A stretch of 64,000 nucleotides of DNA from Methylococcus geothermalis (GTDB taxonomy: Bacteria; Pseudomonadota; Gammaproteobacteria; Methylococcales; Methylococcaceae), in the NCBI RefSeq assembly GCF_012769535.1, contig NZ_CP046565.1:2556501-2620500 (forward strand), in the 5' to 3' direction. The notes beneath the pieces were generated by a model. That model saw only the letters and a list, made by a program, of their open reading frames with translations, did no database searches and had not been told where the DNA came from. The position numbers and the translations under genes were made by a program. Positions 38,192 to 46,750 of the stretch are shown here, in pieces (position 1 is the stretch's first letter; each line of letters opens with the position of its first letter).

Positions 38192-39238
38192 TCAGGCGGC
38201 GCCGGACGGCAGGAACTTTTCGAAGAAGACCTGATCGCCGGGAATGCCGTGACTGCGCGTCACCTCCAAGGCGGCGTCGATCATGCCGGGCGGGCCGCAT
38301 AGGTAGATGTCCGGATTGGACCCATTGGATTCCAGATCCTGGCGCAGCAGGTCGATGGGCAAACCCTGCTGTCCCTCCCAATCCGGGCCTGGCTTCCATA
38401 CGCAAGCCTTCACTTGGAGATTGCGCATGGATCGTTCGAGAGACTTCAACTCGTCGATGTAGAACAATTCGGGCTCGGTGGTGACGCCGAAATAGATGTG
38501 CGTCTCGTTCGGCGCCCTCCACTCCCGCATCTGCCGCACCATCGAGACCACGGGCGCCAGCCCGGTTCCGCCGGCCACGAAATAGCGCGGCGCCATGCCC
38601 CGTTCCTTGAGCCCGAACACGCCGAGCGGCCCCTTGACGGAAAGCACCTGGCCCACGCGCGCCTCGTTGCGCAGATAGTCGGAAAACCGGCCCTCGGGCA
38701 GCACGCGGATCAGGAACTCCAGCCGGCCTTCCGGGTTGGGGATATTCGCCGGCGAATAGGAGCGGGAAATATCGGTACCCGGAATGGTCAGATCCATGAA
38801 CTGGCCGGGCTCGAATTTCACCCCCCGGTTGCCGGATTCATCGGGCCGTTTCTGCAGCAGGAACTGGACGGTGTTGGAAGAAACCCAATTGACCGCAACC
38901 ACTTCCGCTTCGAAGCTGCCGACGTCGCAGTAACTGATCCGGCAACTGGTGTAGGGCAGCTCGACTTGCAGATCGGTCTTCGGATAGGTCCGGCAAAGCA
39001 GAACCAGCCCTTCCTCTTCCTCTTCGGGGGGCAGGGCCTGAACGCTGCACCCCCTGAGATCGTAATCGCCTTCCGCGCAAAAGGCCTTGCAGGTCGCGCA
39101 GCCGCCTTCCCGGCAGGACGACATCAGGAAGATGTCCTGGCGCAGGGCGGCGGTGATGACGTCCTCGTCCGAACGGCATTCGAAGCGGAGCGATTCGCCG
39201 TCCTCCGTGACCGCCGTGATAGTGTGAACTCTCTGCAT
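38192..39238 (-). CDS. mmoC: sMMO reductase (component C)
   Basis: 348 aa. N-terminal [2Fe-2S] ferredoxin with Cys42, Cys47, Cys50 and Cys82 ([10 protein letters not shown]...LLCRTYP), FAD-binding domain with [10 protein letters not shown] (about 170), and NADH-binding domain with [15 protein letters not shown] and [10 protein letters not shown]. It moves electrons from NADH through FAD and the 2Fe-2S centre to the hydroxylase diiron site. It starts 12 bp after mmoD. Confidence 0.97.
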   Translation of the reverse strand: MQRVHTITAVTEDGESLRFECRSDEDVITAALRQDIFLMSSCREGGCATCKAFCAEGDYDLRGCSVQALPPEEEEEGLVLLCRTYPKTDLQVELPYTSCRISYCDVGSFEAEVVAVNWVSSNTVQFLLQKRPDESGNRGVKFEPGQFMDLTIPGTDISRSYSPANIPNPEGRLEFLIRVLPEGRFSDYLRNEARVGQVLSVKGPLGVFGLKERGMAPRYFVAGGTGLAPVVSMVRQMREWRAPNETHIYFGVTTEPELFYIDELKSLERSMRNLQVKACVWKPGPDWEGQQGLPIDLLRQDLESNGSNPDIYLCGPPGMIDAALEVTRSHGIPGDQVFFEKFLPSGAA

Positions 39239-39250
39239 AAACTTACCTGT

Positions 39251-39562
39251 TCAATGTTGAACCCCGCCGGTCCGGTCCTCTCCCGGAGCGCGTTGTTCGG
39301 TCATGCCAAAATAATTCAGAACATGCGTCACGGCGCGGATCGACGATTCCAGGCTGATCGAGCAGCCTTCCTGAACGATCCTTTCCTCCCGAACGATGAT
39401 CCACCGCCACATGAAATCGAGATCCTTCGCGTAGGCCGCGTAGGTCTCGTCCCGTTTCAGCAGATGCCAGTCCGCGGAAGGAAAGAAACCGGCCTGGGGC
39501 CTTGATTCCTCGAACCGTTCGTCTGCTTCGCCCGAAAATGGCTGAAATGCCGATTCGACCAT
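39251..39562 (-). CDS. mmoD: MmoD (OrfY), sMMO regulatory/assembly protein
   Basis: 103 aa, the length I recall for the Bath protein, located between mmoZ and mmoC as in other methanotrophs. Aromatic-rich centre (SADWHLLKRDETYAAYAKDL, then FMWRWIIVREER). MmoD inhibits the hydroxylase in vitro and has been proposed as part of the copper switch that reciprocally controls sMMO and particulate MMO (literature). A 156-bp hairpin-rich gap separates it from mmoZ, whereas mmoC follows at 12 bp. Confidence 0.93.
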   Translation of the reverse strand: MVESAFQPFSGEADERFEESRPQAGFFPSADWHLLKRDETYAAYAKDLDFMWRWIIVREERIVQEGCSISLESSIRAVTHVLNYFGMTEQRAPGEDRTGGVQH

Positions 39563-39630
39563 GGTGAATTCCTTACGAAAAATGGAGAAGCGTGCGGCGA
39601 ACCCGCGCGTTCCTTGAAAGCCGGAGGCTC

Positions 39631-39705
39631 CGGGCCGGCGGGACCGGCCCGAAGCGGCATCCCTGCCCGGCCGGCCTTTACGGCAGGGCCGTCGAGGCCG
39701 GCCGG
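39631..39705. promoter_or_regulatory. nested hairpins between mmoZ and mmoD
   Basis: Three perfect stems lie in the 156-bp gap: CGGGCCGG/CCGGCCCG (39631-39638 with 39644-39651), CCCTGCC/GGCAGGG (39661-39667 with 39682-39688), and CCGGCCGGCCT/AGGCCGGCCGG (39668-39678 with 39695-39705). The last two interleave and exclude each other. No T-tract. They could limit read-through, protect the mmoXYBZ 3' end, or switch conformations. Confidence 0.6.
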
Positions 39706-39718
39706 AGACTTCCTCCCG

Positions 39719-40222
39719 TCAGTGCGCCGCCTGCAGATGCACTACCCGCACGCCGCGCTGCTTGCGCAGCTCTTCCAGCGGCGTGTCGTAGTAGTTGAGG
39801 TTGCGCAGCTCCATCAGCCGGGTTCCCAGTTGGCGCTCGCCGTCCAGGAAGTAGTTCACCGGCATGATCGGCGGTTTGTAGGCCTGGCGGAAACCGATGT
39901 GGATCTTCTCGGCTTCCCACTTGTCCTTGGCCGCGTTCATTTTCTTGACGGTGCCATCCAGGACGGCCTTGGCGTCCTCGCCGAAGGCGGTCTTGTGGCG
40001 GAAATCCGCTTCGCTGAAGGCGCGCGCCTTGAGGACGGCGACCTTCTCCTCGAGCTTGGCCTCGATCCAAAGATAATCGTTGTCCAGCTCGTAGCTGTTG
40101 CGGAACGGGGTGGTGTGATCCATCCGGAACTGCTTCAGCGTCTCGGCCGCCTTCTCCAGGGTGTTGAGCTGCGCGATCTTGCTCACCCAGGCGTCGCGGT
40201 TGGCGTTGCTGTGTATGGCCAT
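39719..40222 (-). CDS. mmoZ: sMMO hydroxylase gamma subunit
   Basis: 167 aa. Carries the family sequence [20 protein letters not shown] and ends [13 protein letters not shown]; relative to Bath, as I recall it, the N-terminus is 3 residues shorter and SNANRDAW replaces SNDTRDAW. Helical subunit that braces the (alpha-beta-gamma)2 hydroxylase. It starts 10 bp after mmoB and is followed by the hairpin region. Confidence 0.97.
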   Translation of the reverse strand: MAIHSNANRDAWVSKIAQLNTLEKAAETLKQFRMDHTTPFRNSYELDNDYLWIEAKLEEKVAVLKARAFSEADFRHKTAFGEDAKAVLDGTVKKMNAAKDKWEAEKIHIGFRQAYKPPIMPVNYFLDGERQLGTRLMELRNLNYYDTPLEELRKQRGVRVVHLQAAH

Positions 40223-40232
40223 GTCGATCTCC

Positions 40233-40658
40233 TTATGCGTGATAGTCTTCGAGCTTCCGGTCGAGCCCCATCAGTTCACTGGTGATGGTGAACTTGTTGC
40301 CCAGGGTGTAGGCCCGACCGATGGTGGAGGAAACGTCGACCAGGAAGTCGTACACGTTGAAGGTCCGGCCCAGCAGCTCGGAGATCTCGTCGCAGTCGAC
40401 TTCGATCTTGCCGTTGGCCTTGATCCACCAATAGCCGGCGCGGTCTTCCACGTTCACCGTCGGATTGACGTTCTTCTTGTAGTCGGTCAGAAGAATCTCC
40501 TCGATGAAGGTGTTGATCTCGTCCGACTTCTTGAGCACCAGAACGACCGTGTCGCTCTCGTGGACCACCTGGTTTTCCTCGGCGAAGAACTGATCGGCAA
40601 AATCCTTGCCGTCCAAGCCCATGATGCCGGCGTCGTATGCATTGCTGTTTACGCTCAT
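40233..40658 (-). CDS. mmoB: sMMO regulatory protein B
   Basis: 141 aa starting [20 protein letters not shown]. This cofactor-free protein binds the hydroxylase near the diiron site and controls O2 and substrate access. The flexible N-terminal tail with the conserved [10 protein letters not shown] region, needed for activity, is intact. 11 bp after mmoY and 10 bp before mmoZ. Confidence 0.97.
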   Translation of the reverse strand: MSVNSNAYDAGIMGLDGKDFADQFFAEENQVVHESDTVVLVLKKSDEINTFIEEILLTDYKKNVNPTVNVEDRAGYWWIKANGKIEVDCDEISELLGRTFNVYDFLVDVSSTIGRAYTLGNKFTITSELMGLDRKLEDYHA

Positions 40659-40669
40659 CGTGATATGTC

Positions 40670-41839
40670 CTATTTCAGTCCTGCCAAAACGGCGTTGACG
40701 ATCTGGTCGCGATCCGCCTTGAAGTCGATCTTGCTGGCGTAGTCCTCGATCCAGTCGTCGACCACCCGGTACAGCGAAGCGGTGATTTCTTCCTTGTCGG
40801 TGGTGCCGGCCGGCAGCTTCGCGAACAGCCCCATGAAGTCGCGCAGCGCGGCCACGGTGGGCTCCAGCCACTTGCTGGTCCAGTTGCGCAGCACGGTGCG
40901 GTTGTAGTCTCCGAATTCCGGATCATCGCCCAGGGTGGTGTAGTACAGGTCCTGTACGCCCTGCTTGGTGATCTGGAAATACGTCTGGGACTGGTTGATG
41001 AAGAACGGCGTCAGGGTGTCGCCGAACTTCGGCGCCAGCCGCTGGAAGAACTCGCGGCGGACGAACTGGCCGAACAGCGCGTCGTAGACGGCATGGACCG
41101 AGAAGGCGCTTTCGTTCCAGTCGAACACCTCCTGCCAGAGCGCCTCCACCGCCAGGCGAGCGCCCTTGTAGATGCCGCCGGTGGTCCATTCGGCCTTCGG
41201 CACCGCAGTGGATTCGTCGAAGCCGGGCACGATCTTGGCCAGGAACCCGCGCTCCAGCTGGATCATCTGGGCCAGGTCGATCTTGTCGAAGCCCCAGAAA
41301 GCCAGGTCAACCCGAATCACATCCGACAAAGCCTCGCGGGCACCCTGGGAGTGGGCGTTGAACAATCCGTATTCATTGAACAGGAACGCGCCCCAGTACT
41401 TGTTGACGAACTCGTCGCGCCAGGCCGGGTCCATCGACCGGATCTGGCCGTCGGCGGAATAGCCCTGCAGGAAGCGGTCGGTGTAGCGCCATTCCTCGGC
41501 CTTGTCCTTGACATACGGCGCGTGCCAGCGGCGCAGCGGGTCGCGGTGCTTGAACCAGTCGACCGTGCGCAGCTCGGTGGTCTCGTTGCCCCAGGACGGG
41601 CGGCCGCCATGGAACTTCTGGGTCCAGTCGCCCCAGTCCAGGCCGCCGGCAATCCAGTCGGCGTTGGGCTGGGCATAGACGGTCAGGGCTTCGTATTCCG
41701 TCAGGCGCTTCCAGCGCGGCGTGACGAAATAGCCCATCTTGTTGTTGCTATCCAGCGGAGCTTCGGGAAGCGCCTTGAGAATCACTGATGCCATGTCCGG
41801 ATCGGTCAATCCGCGGCGTCTTTCTCCTAACATACTCAT
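40670..41839 (-). CDS. mmoY: sMMO hydroxylase beta subunit
   Basis: 389 aa, family length. MSMLGERRRGLTDPDMAS at the start and DWIEDYASKIDFKADRDQI at the end are typical. It has the same ferritin-like fold as the alpha subunit but no diiron ligands and forms the dimer core. It is separated from mmoX by a 78-bp gap holding a perfect palindrome, while mmoB follows after 11 bp. Confidence 0.97.
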   Translation of the reverse strand: MSMLGERRRGLTDPDMASVILKALPEAPLDSNNKMGYFVTPRWKRLTEYEALTVYAQPNADWIAGGLDWGDWTQKFHGGRPSWGNETTELRTVDWFKHRDPLRRWHAPYVKDKAEEWRYTDRFLQGYSADGQIRSMDPAWRDEFVNKYWGAFLFNEYGLFNAHSQGAREALSDVIRVDLAFWGFDKIDLAQMIQLERGFLAKIVPGFDESTAVPKAEWTTGGIYKGARLAVEALWQEVFDWNESAFSVHAVYDALFGQFVRREFFQRLAPKFGDTLTPFFINQSQTYFQITKQGVQDLYYTTLGDDPEFGDYNRTVLRNWTSKWLEPTVAALRDFMGLFAKLPAGTTDKEEITASLYRVVDDWIEDYASKIDFKADRDQIVNAVLAGLK

Positions 41840-41882
41840 ATCAATGTTCCTTTCGTTTGATGTTGATCAGGCGATGGCGGGA

Positions 41883-41910
41883 TCGGACTCCGTCCCGGGA
41901 CGGAGTCCGA
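41883..41910. promoter_or_regulatory. perfect 28-bp palindrome between mmoX and mmoY
   Basis: TCGGACTCCGTCCC (41883-41896) is followed directly by its exact reverse complement (41897-41910), only 7 bp past the mmoX stop codon. No T-run follows on the minus strand, so it fits an mRNA-stabilising or processing hairpin better than a strong terminator. Confidence 0.75.
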
Positions 41911-41917
41911 CACGCGA

Positions 41918-43501
41918 TTAGTTGAACGCCTTCGCCGGGTTCTTGAAGACGCAGTTCAGCCTCTTGATGTCGTCCAGCGTCCACAGCTTGTCGCCACGGA
42001 CGTGAGGCTGGGCGATCAGGGTCTTGCCGTCGCTGCGCAAGCCGTGCTGCTCCGCGATCACTTCGGACAGCTCCATGCCTTCGTACTGTTCGAAGATGTT
42101 CTGGCACTCGTAGCGCTCCGGCTCGGCCAGCCACATGCGCTCGCCCCACTGATCGCTGAAGGTGTGCATCTGGCCGTTGTACTCGTGCACCCGCAGGGTG
42201 CTGGCGCCCTTGGCGAGGCTCGGGCAGAACGGCACCTGGGACGTCCGATCGACGTAGATCGGGTGGTTGTTTTCGATGAACCACATCAGCGGAATGAAGC
42301 CCGAGGACGGATCCTCGCAGCCGCGAGCGCGCCATTCCTCGTAGATCTTGCCGTAGTGGTCATACCAGCCCGGGTAGTGGGCTTCGAACCAGGCCATTTC
42401 TTCCTGATCCGGCAGAGCCAGGCGGAAGAAGCCGGTCGGCCACAGCGCGTAGGCCAACAGGAACAGGTCGTGATGCGCCCAGTAAGCGTCCTGCTTGGCG
42501 TCCTTCAGGCTGGCCGGAGATTGCACGCCATACTTGCCCAGACGGCCGATCCAGATGCCGCCCCAGTCTTCGTACACCCAGCGGTTCCAGGTCTTGACCC
42601 AGGGCTCGACCTTGAACTTGGAGCCGTACTCGAACAGCATGCCCAGCACCGGGGTGAAGTACTTCTGCTGGGTCCAGAACGCGTTGTTCAGGTCCGTGTT
42701 CATGTACTTGGCGGAGGCCGGATCGTTGGCGATGGACACCACGGTCTGGTAGCCGTTGGCCATGTGGCGCAGTTCGTCGGTTTCGATCGACAGGAACACC
42801 GTCGGGGTGATCTCGTCGCCGTTGGCGGCGGCCCATTCGGTCACCGCGACGATCAGCGGGTTGGTGAAGCAGGCCTCGCCCACCAACTGCAGGTTGAGCG
42901 AGCATTCCACCGCGTCGCCGGAGATGAAGCCGTCAGCGAACACGCGCTTCATGCCCTTCCACAGCGGCCCGATGGTACGGGTGCGGCGGGCGTCGTTGTG
43001 GCCGGCCGGGTCCTGGCCGTTCTTGGCGAAGTAGTAGTTGACGTAGGCGCACTGGTGGGTGTGGCGGATTTCGTCCAACACCTGGGCCAGATAGCCGTTC
43101 TTCTGTTCCGCGGCCTGGGCGGAGTCCCACAGCATCCCGGTGGCGGCGATGGCGTTGTATTCGCCCACTTCCAGGAAATTCGAGACCACTTTCATGGTCT
43201 CGTTCCATTTCGGATGGACGCGGACGCCTGCGTTCAGCCGGGTCAGCGCATCCTGCAGGCTGCCGAACTGGCGCTCGTCCTTGACGGCCTCCATGCGCGC
43301 ATATTCCTTGGCGATGAGCTTGAACTGTTCCTTGGTCTCGTTCGCCATCTTGTACTTGGTGGCGTACTTGGTCCGGTTGTTCTTGAACTCCCAGTTGAAG
43401 CTTTGAAGCCAACGGTGCACTTCCTGTGCATTCACGCTGGTGGGCGCCCGATGGGCGGCCAGCGCGTCCGTCGCGGCCTTGGTTGCGGTGCTAAGTGGCA
43501 T
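41918..43501 (-). CDS. mmoX: sMMO hydroxylase alpha subunit (diiron active site)
   Basis: 527 aa from ATG 43501 (MPLSTATKAATDAL), the same length as I recall for Bath; an in-frame upstream ATG at 43525 lacks family support. All diiron ligands are at the standard positions: Glu114, Glu144, His147, Glu209, Glu243, His246, with Cys151 and Thr213 lining the cavity. It oxidises methane to methanol with O2 and reductant from MmoC, in the cytoplasm. First gene of the operon, preceded by a sigma-54-type promoter and an activator-site array. Confidence 0.98.
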   Translation of the reverse strand: MPLSTATKAATDALAAHRAPTSVNAQEVHRWLQSFNWEFKNNRTKYATKYKMANETKEQFKLIAKEYARMEAVKDERQFGSLQDALTRLNAGVRVHPKWNETMKVVSNFLEVGEYNAIAATGMLWDSAQAAEQKNGYLAQVLDEIRHTHQCAYVNYYFAKNGQDPAGHNDARRTRTIGPLWKGMKRVFADGFISGDAVECSLNLQLVGEACFTNPLIVAVTEWAAANGDEITPTVFLSIETDELRHMANGYQTVVSIANDPASAKYMNTDLNNAFWTQQKYFTPVLGMLFEYGSKFKVEPWVKTWNRWVYEDWGGIWIGRLGKYGVQSPASLKDAKQDAYWAHHDLFLLAYALWPTGFFRLALPDQEEMAWFEAHYPGWYDHYGKIYEEWRARGCEDPSSGFIPLMWFIENNHPIYVDRTSQVPFCPSLAKGASTLRVHEYNGQMHTFSDQWGERMWLAEPERYECQNIFEQYEGMELSEVIAEQHGLRSDGKTLIAQPHVRGDKLWTLDDIKRLNCVFKNPAKAFN

Positions 43502-43540
43502 TTGTTGTTTCCTCCAATAACACATTCTATGAGTGATGAA

Positions 43541-43570
43541 TGTCCGGCGGCGGTTACGAGCCTTCGGACA
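43541..43570 (-). promoter_or_regulatory. inverted repeat in the mmoX leader
   Basis: TGTCCG (43541-43546) and CGGACA (43565-43570) are an inverted pair 18 nt apart, between the predicted start point and the mmoX ATG. They share the core of the upstream TGTCCGAT half-sites, so they may be further protein sites or a leader hairpin. Confidence 0.4.
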
Positions 43571-43602
43571 TACGGCCTCCGGGGAGGTCGTGACAATCTC
43601 AT

Positions 43603-43618
43603 TACATGGATCGTGCCA
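43603..43618 (-). promoter_or_regulatory. sigma-54 promoter of mmoX
   Basis: The minus strand reads TGGCACGATCCATGTA: a full -24 TGGCAC and a -12 element with GT in place of the usual GC, GG and GT separated by exactly 10 bp. About 100 bp upstream of mmoX. The sigma-54 activator MmoR in the cluster supports it. Confidence 0.65.
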
Positions 43619-43707
43619 ACTATTCGTTTAGGCCCGATAGACAGGAATATCAATACGTTGATCCGACAGCCCGACTATCCCGCCGCAACCGCCTTGAATG
43701 GACGATG

Positions 43708-43766
43708 TGTCCGATAATGCGACATGTGTCCGATATCCGGACAGCGATCGGACATAACATCGGACA
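43708..43766. promoter_or_regulatory. array of TGTCCGAT half-sites upstream of mmoX (likely MmoR sites)
   Basis: TGTCCGAT occurs at 43708-43715 and 43727-43734, and its reverse complement ATCGGACA at 43747-43754 and 43759-43766, the inner two forming a palindrome around 43740. They lie about 110-170 bp upstream of the predicted start point, where sigma-54 activators bind. Confidence 0.6.
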
Positions 43767-43945
43767 TAACATCGCCACTGGTATCTTGGCGAACAGTCAT
43801 CCATCGTCATGGGGATATGAGACATTTCGCCGCATTCAACGAGATATCGATCTACGGCAAAATGGGGTAAGGCCATAGGTGCACCGATCGACGTGCACAA
43901 AACAGGCCGCTTTTGCATAAACCAGACCTTATCAAGCGAATCAAC

Positions 43946-44218
43946 ATGCCCAAATATGTGATAGAGCGTACGATTCCCGGCGCCGGAAACCTGTCGGCCG
44001 ACGAGCTGCAACGGATTTCCCGGAAATCCTGTTCCGTCCTCAACGCCATGGGACCACAGGTTCAATGGCTTCAGAGCTATGTCACCGACGACAAGGTGTA
44101 CTGCATCTACATCGCGCCGGACGAGGCCACGCTGCTGCAACATGCCCTGGAGGGCGGTTTTCCTGCCGACTCGATCGCGCGGGTCCGTACCGTCATCGAT
44201 CCCACCACGGCGGAATGA
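43946..44218 (+). CDS. DUF4242 small protein
   Basis: 90 aa from ATG 43946 (MPKYVIERTIPGAGNLSADE). The pattern KYVIERxIPGAGxLSADEL followed by WLQSYVTDDKVYCIYIAPDE is that of DUF4242, a ferredoxin-like alpha-beta fold that in a few members binds nickel. The stop overlaps the next gene's start (ATGA), coupling it to the dynamin-like GTPase. It is divergent from mmoX, so the regulatory region between may serve both. No clear function. Confidence 0.75.
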   Translation: MPKYVIERTIPGAGNLSADELQRISRKSCSVLNAMGPQVQWLQSYVTDDKVYCIYIAPDEATLLQHALEGGFPADSIARVRTVIDPTTAE

Positions 44219-46056
44219 ACGCCATCGCCCGTTTCTCCGCGCCAGCCGGAACGCCGCCGGCGCCCGGCTACGCAGACCTCAAGTCGGAACTGATGGGCCT
44301 GATCGACGAGCTGGCGGAAAACTTTCCCGCCAGCCTCCGTCCTGCCCTCGCCTTGCGGGACAAGCTGCAGGCCGAGCATTTCGACGTCCTGACGGTCGGC
44401 CAGTTCAAGCGCGGCAAGACCAGCCTGATCAACGCCTTGTTGGGAGAAAGTCTGCTTCCCGTCGGGGCCGTACCGCTGACTTCAGTGGTGACGATCCTCG
44501 ACCACGGCGATGCCGTCCGAATCACCGTCCATTTTCTGGATGGCGGCTCGCTCGACATTGCGGAGGAGGCCCTGGCGGATTACGTCACGGAGCCGGGCAA
44601 CCCGGGCAATGAAAAAGGCGTCAGCGAAGTGCTGATCCGAATGCCTTCGCCCCTGCTCAGAAATGGCGTACGCATCGTGGATACACCCGGTGTCGGCTCG
44701 GTGTTCCGCCACAATACCGACACCGCCTGCGCGCGGCTGCCGCAGTGCGACGCGGCCCTGTTCGTGCTGTCCGCCGACCAGCCGGTGAGCGAAGCCGAAT
44801 TGGAATTCCTGCGCGAGGTCCGGAAATACGCCGGACGCATCTTTTTCCTGCTGAATAAAATCGACATCCTGAAGGAAGCGGACGCGGCCGAGATCGAGAC
44901 CTTTTCCCGCCGCGTCCTGGCCGGGGCCGTCGGGTCGGATATCCGTCTCTTCCCCATTTCCGCCGCGGAGGCGCTGGCGGGAAAAACCGCAAATGATCCA
45001 GCCCGGCTGGCGAGGAGCCGCCTCCCGGCCTTCACCGAGGCGCTGGAGCGCTTCCTGATGGAGGAAAAAGGCAAGCTGCTGCTTGATGCCGCGGCCGCCG
45101 GCGTGGCGCGCCTGATCGCTCGGAATCGCCTGGAGATCGAACTGGAGCGGCGCTCGCTGACGGCATCGATGGCGGAACTGGACGAAAAGATGGCGCTGTT
45201 CGCGGCTCGCCGTACCCTGGCGGTCCGCGAGATGCAGCGCCTCGACGGACATCTCCGGCAGGAATTCCGCCTGCTGGCCACCCGCCTCTTCGAGCGCGAC
45301 CTCAAGGACCGACAGAGCGAACTGGCTTCACACCTGGGAAGGAAGTTCGACGGGCTGGTCCTGAATCAGGACCTTCTGACGCCCAAGGACTTCGACGAAC
45401 GGCTCGACACCTTCATCCGGGAGGAAGTCGAAGCGGCTTTCGTCGACTGGCGGGATGCGCTGGAACGGCAAGGCGCCGCGGCGGTCGCTGAGATGACCGA
45501 GGAATTCAGCCGTGGCATCGAGGAGTCGATCGCCGAACTCCAGCGCTTCGCCGGCGATCTTTTCCGGCTCGCCATGCCGGCCGCCGCCCCGGAAGCACGC
45601 TGGCCGGCGAGATCCCGTCCCGGCTTCCGTCCCGCCGGCGAGCCCATGGGGTTGGAACTGCTCGCGGAGCAGGCGCTGAGACGGGGACCGGCTTGGGTGA
45701 CACCGCGCTTCGGAAGGCTCAAGGTTCTGGCTGAACGCTGGGCCAAACGCGGCATCGTCCGGCGGCGCAGAAGCCAGTTGGCCGAAGCCATCGAAATGCA
45801 CACGGGCCGCATCCGCAGCGACTTTCTTCGGCGCCTGGAACAGGTGCGGGAAGAGATTTCGGCCGATCTGACCCAGCGCCTGGAGGGCGCGGCGGACGGC
45901 CTGGAGCAGGCATTGGCGCGGGGCGCCGGGGAACACGCCCGGGCCTCACGGGAAGCGGGTCCCCGGCTTCAGCGGCTGGAGGGGCAACTGGCCCTGCTGG
46001 ACCAGCTGGGTCAGCGCATCCAAGCCGTTCGCTTGCGCGCCGCGGCACTCGCCTGA
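44215..46056 (+). CDS. bacterial dynamin-like GTPase
   Basis: 613 aa from the ATGA overlap at 44215. GTPase motifs: P-loop GQFKRGKT (62-69), G2 Thr in PLTSV (about 89), G3 DTPGVGS (about 158), G4 LLNKID (about 216). A long helical stalk rich in Glu/Arg and coiled coil (about 290-613) follows, as in BDLP/DynA proteins, with a hydrophobic patch LAMPAAA near 460. Such proteins bind and remodel or fuse membranes. Placement beside the sMMO genes in an organism known for internal membranes is suggestive only. Confidence 0.8.
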   Translation: MNAIARFSAPAGTPPAPGYADLKSELMGLIDELAENFPASLRPALALRDKLQAEHFDVLTVGQFKRGKTSLINALLGESLLPVGAVPLTSVVTILDHGDAVRITVHFLDGGSLDIAEEALADYVTEPGNPGNEKGVSEVLIRMPSPLLRNGVRIVDTPGVGSVFRHNTDTACARLPQCDAALFVLSADQPVSEAELEFLREVRKYAGRIFFLLNKIDILKEADAAEIETFSRRVLAGAVGSDIRLFPISAAEALAGKTANDPARLARSRLPAFTEALERFLMEEKGKLLLDAAAAGVARLIARNRLEIELERRSLTASMAELDEKMALFAARRTLAVREMQRLDGHLRQEFRLLATRLFERDLKDRQSELASHLGRKFDGLVLNQDLLTPKDFDERLDTFIREEVEAAFVDWRDALERQGAAAVAEMTEEFSRGIEESIAELQRFAGDLFRLAMPAAAPEARWPARSRPGFRPAGEPMGLELLAEQALRRGPAWVTPRFGRLKVLAERWAKRGIVRRRRSQLAEAIEMHTGRIRSDFLRRLEQVREEISADLTQRLEGAADGLEQALARGAGEHARASREAGPRLQRLEGQLALLDQLGQRIQAVRLRAAALA

Positions 46057-46198
46057 CGGAAACACCCTTCAGCCGTTCTTCTCGACTGGCGTTGTCGCTT
46101 CACCCAGGGTGGTGGAATCGCAGCGATCGGGCAGCCTTCGGTGTTTCCGCAATGCTGTTTGCGTTTGAAGTGCCCGGCATGGGCGGGATCGCAGGACC

Positions 46199-46738
46199 TT
46201 ACAACCGGCCGCACAAGGACAGCAGGCCCTGCAACAGCGCCAGGGGTGTCGGCGGGCAACCCGGCACGGCGAGATCGACGGGGATGACGTTACTCACCGC
46301 CCCGCAACTGGCATAGGACACCCCGAACTCACCACCGCAAGCGCCGCAGTCGCCCACGGCGATCACCCATTTGGGATCGGCGGTGGCTGCGTAGGTACGC
46401 TTCAAGGCGGCTTCCATGTGCCGCGACACCGGTCCCGTCACCATCAGAACGTCGGCATGGCGAGGTGAAGCGACGAAATGGACACCGAAGCGCTCGACAT
46501 CGTAGTAGACGTTGTTGAGGGCGTGAATCTCCAGCTCGCAGCCGTTACAGGAGCCCGCGTCCACTTGCCGAATGGCGAGACTTCCGCGAAACCGTTTGTC
46601 CACGACGACCTTGAGCGCTTGGCCGACTTGCTCGATCGGTTCCTCGCGCTCGGTGGCGCTGATGCCGGGTTTGGCCAGTTTCGGGACTTTCTCGGTGAGG
46701 ACACCGGTCTTGAAAATCTTGCCATACAGTTGCAGCAT
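46199..46738 (-). CDS. Ehr complex small subunit (HyfI/NuoB-like iron-sulfur protein)
   Basis: 179 aa. The [4Fe-4S] ligands are intact: SCNGCE (CxxC), GDCGACGGEF and PGCPPTPLALL. This is the NuoB/HyfI fold that holds cluster N2 next to the quinone or metal site. GAGG precedes ATG 46738. It is the last gene of the operon, 12 bp after the large subunit. With the partner's NiFe site lost, the electron acceptor is unclear. Confidence 0.88.
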   Translation of the reverse strand: MLQLYGKIFKTGVLTEKVPKLAKPGISATEREEPIEQVGQALKVVVDKRFRGSLAIRQVDAGSCNGCELEIHALNNVYYDVERFGVHFVASPRHADVLMVTGPVSRHMEAALKRTYAATADPKWVIAVGDCGACGGEFGVSYASCGAVSNVIPVDLAVPGCPPTPLALLQGLLSLCGRL

Positions 46739-46750
46739 GAAAATGCCTCG

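Noticed and set aside
43704-43770. Short repeats that could be read as a CRISPR
   Set aside because: Units are 8-12 bp in two orientations with irregular spacing and no spacers; better explained as activator-binding sites.
46070-46086. 17-bp sequence CAGCCGTTCTTCTCGAC repeated at 56661-56677
   Set aside because: At 56661 it encodes the end of PCu(A)C (VEKNG-stop); at 46070 no further similarity extends it, so likely chance or a tiny remnant.
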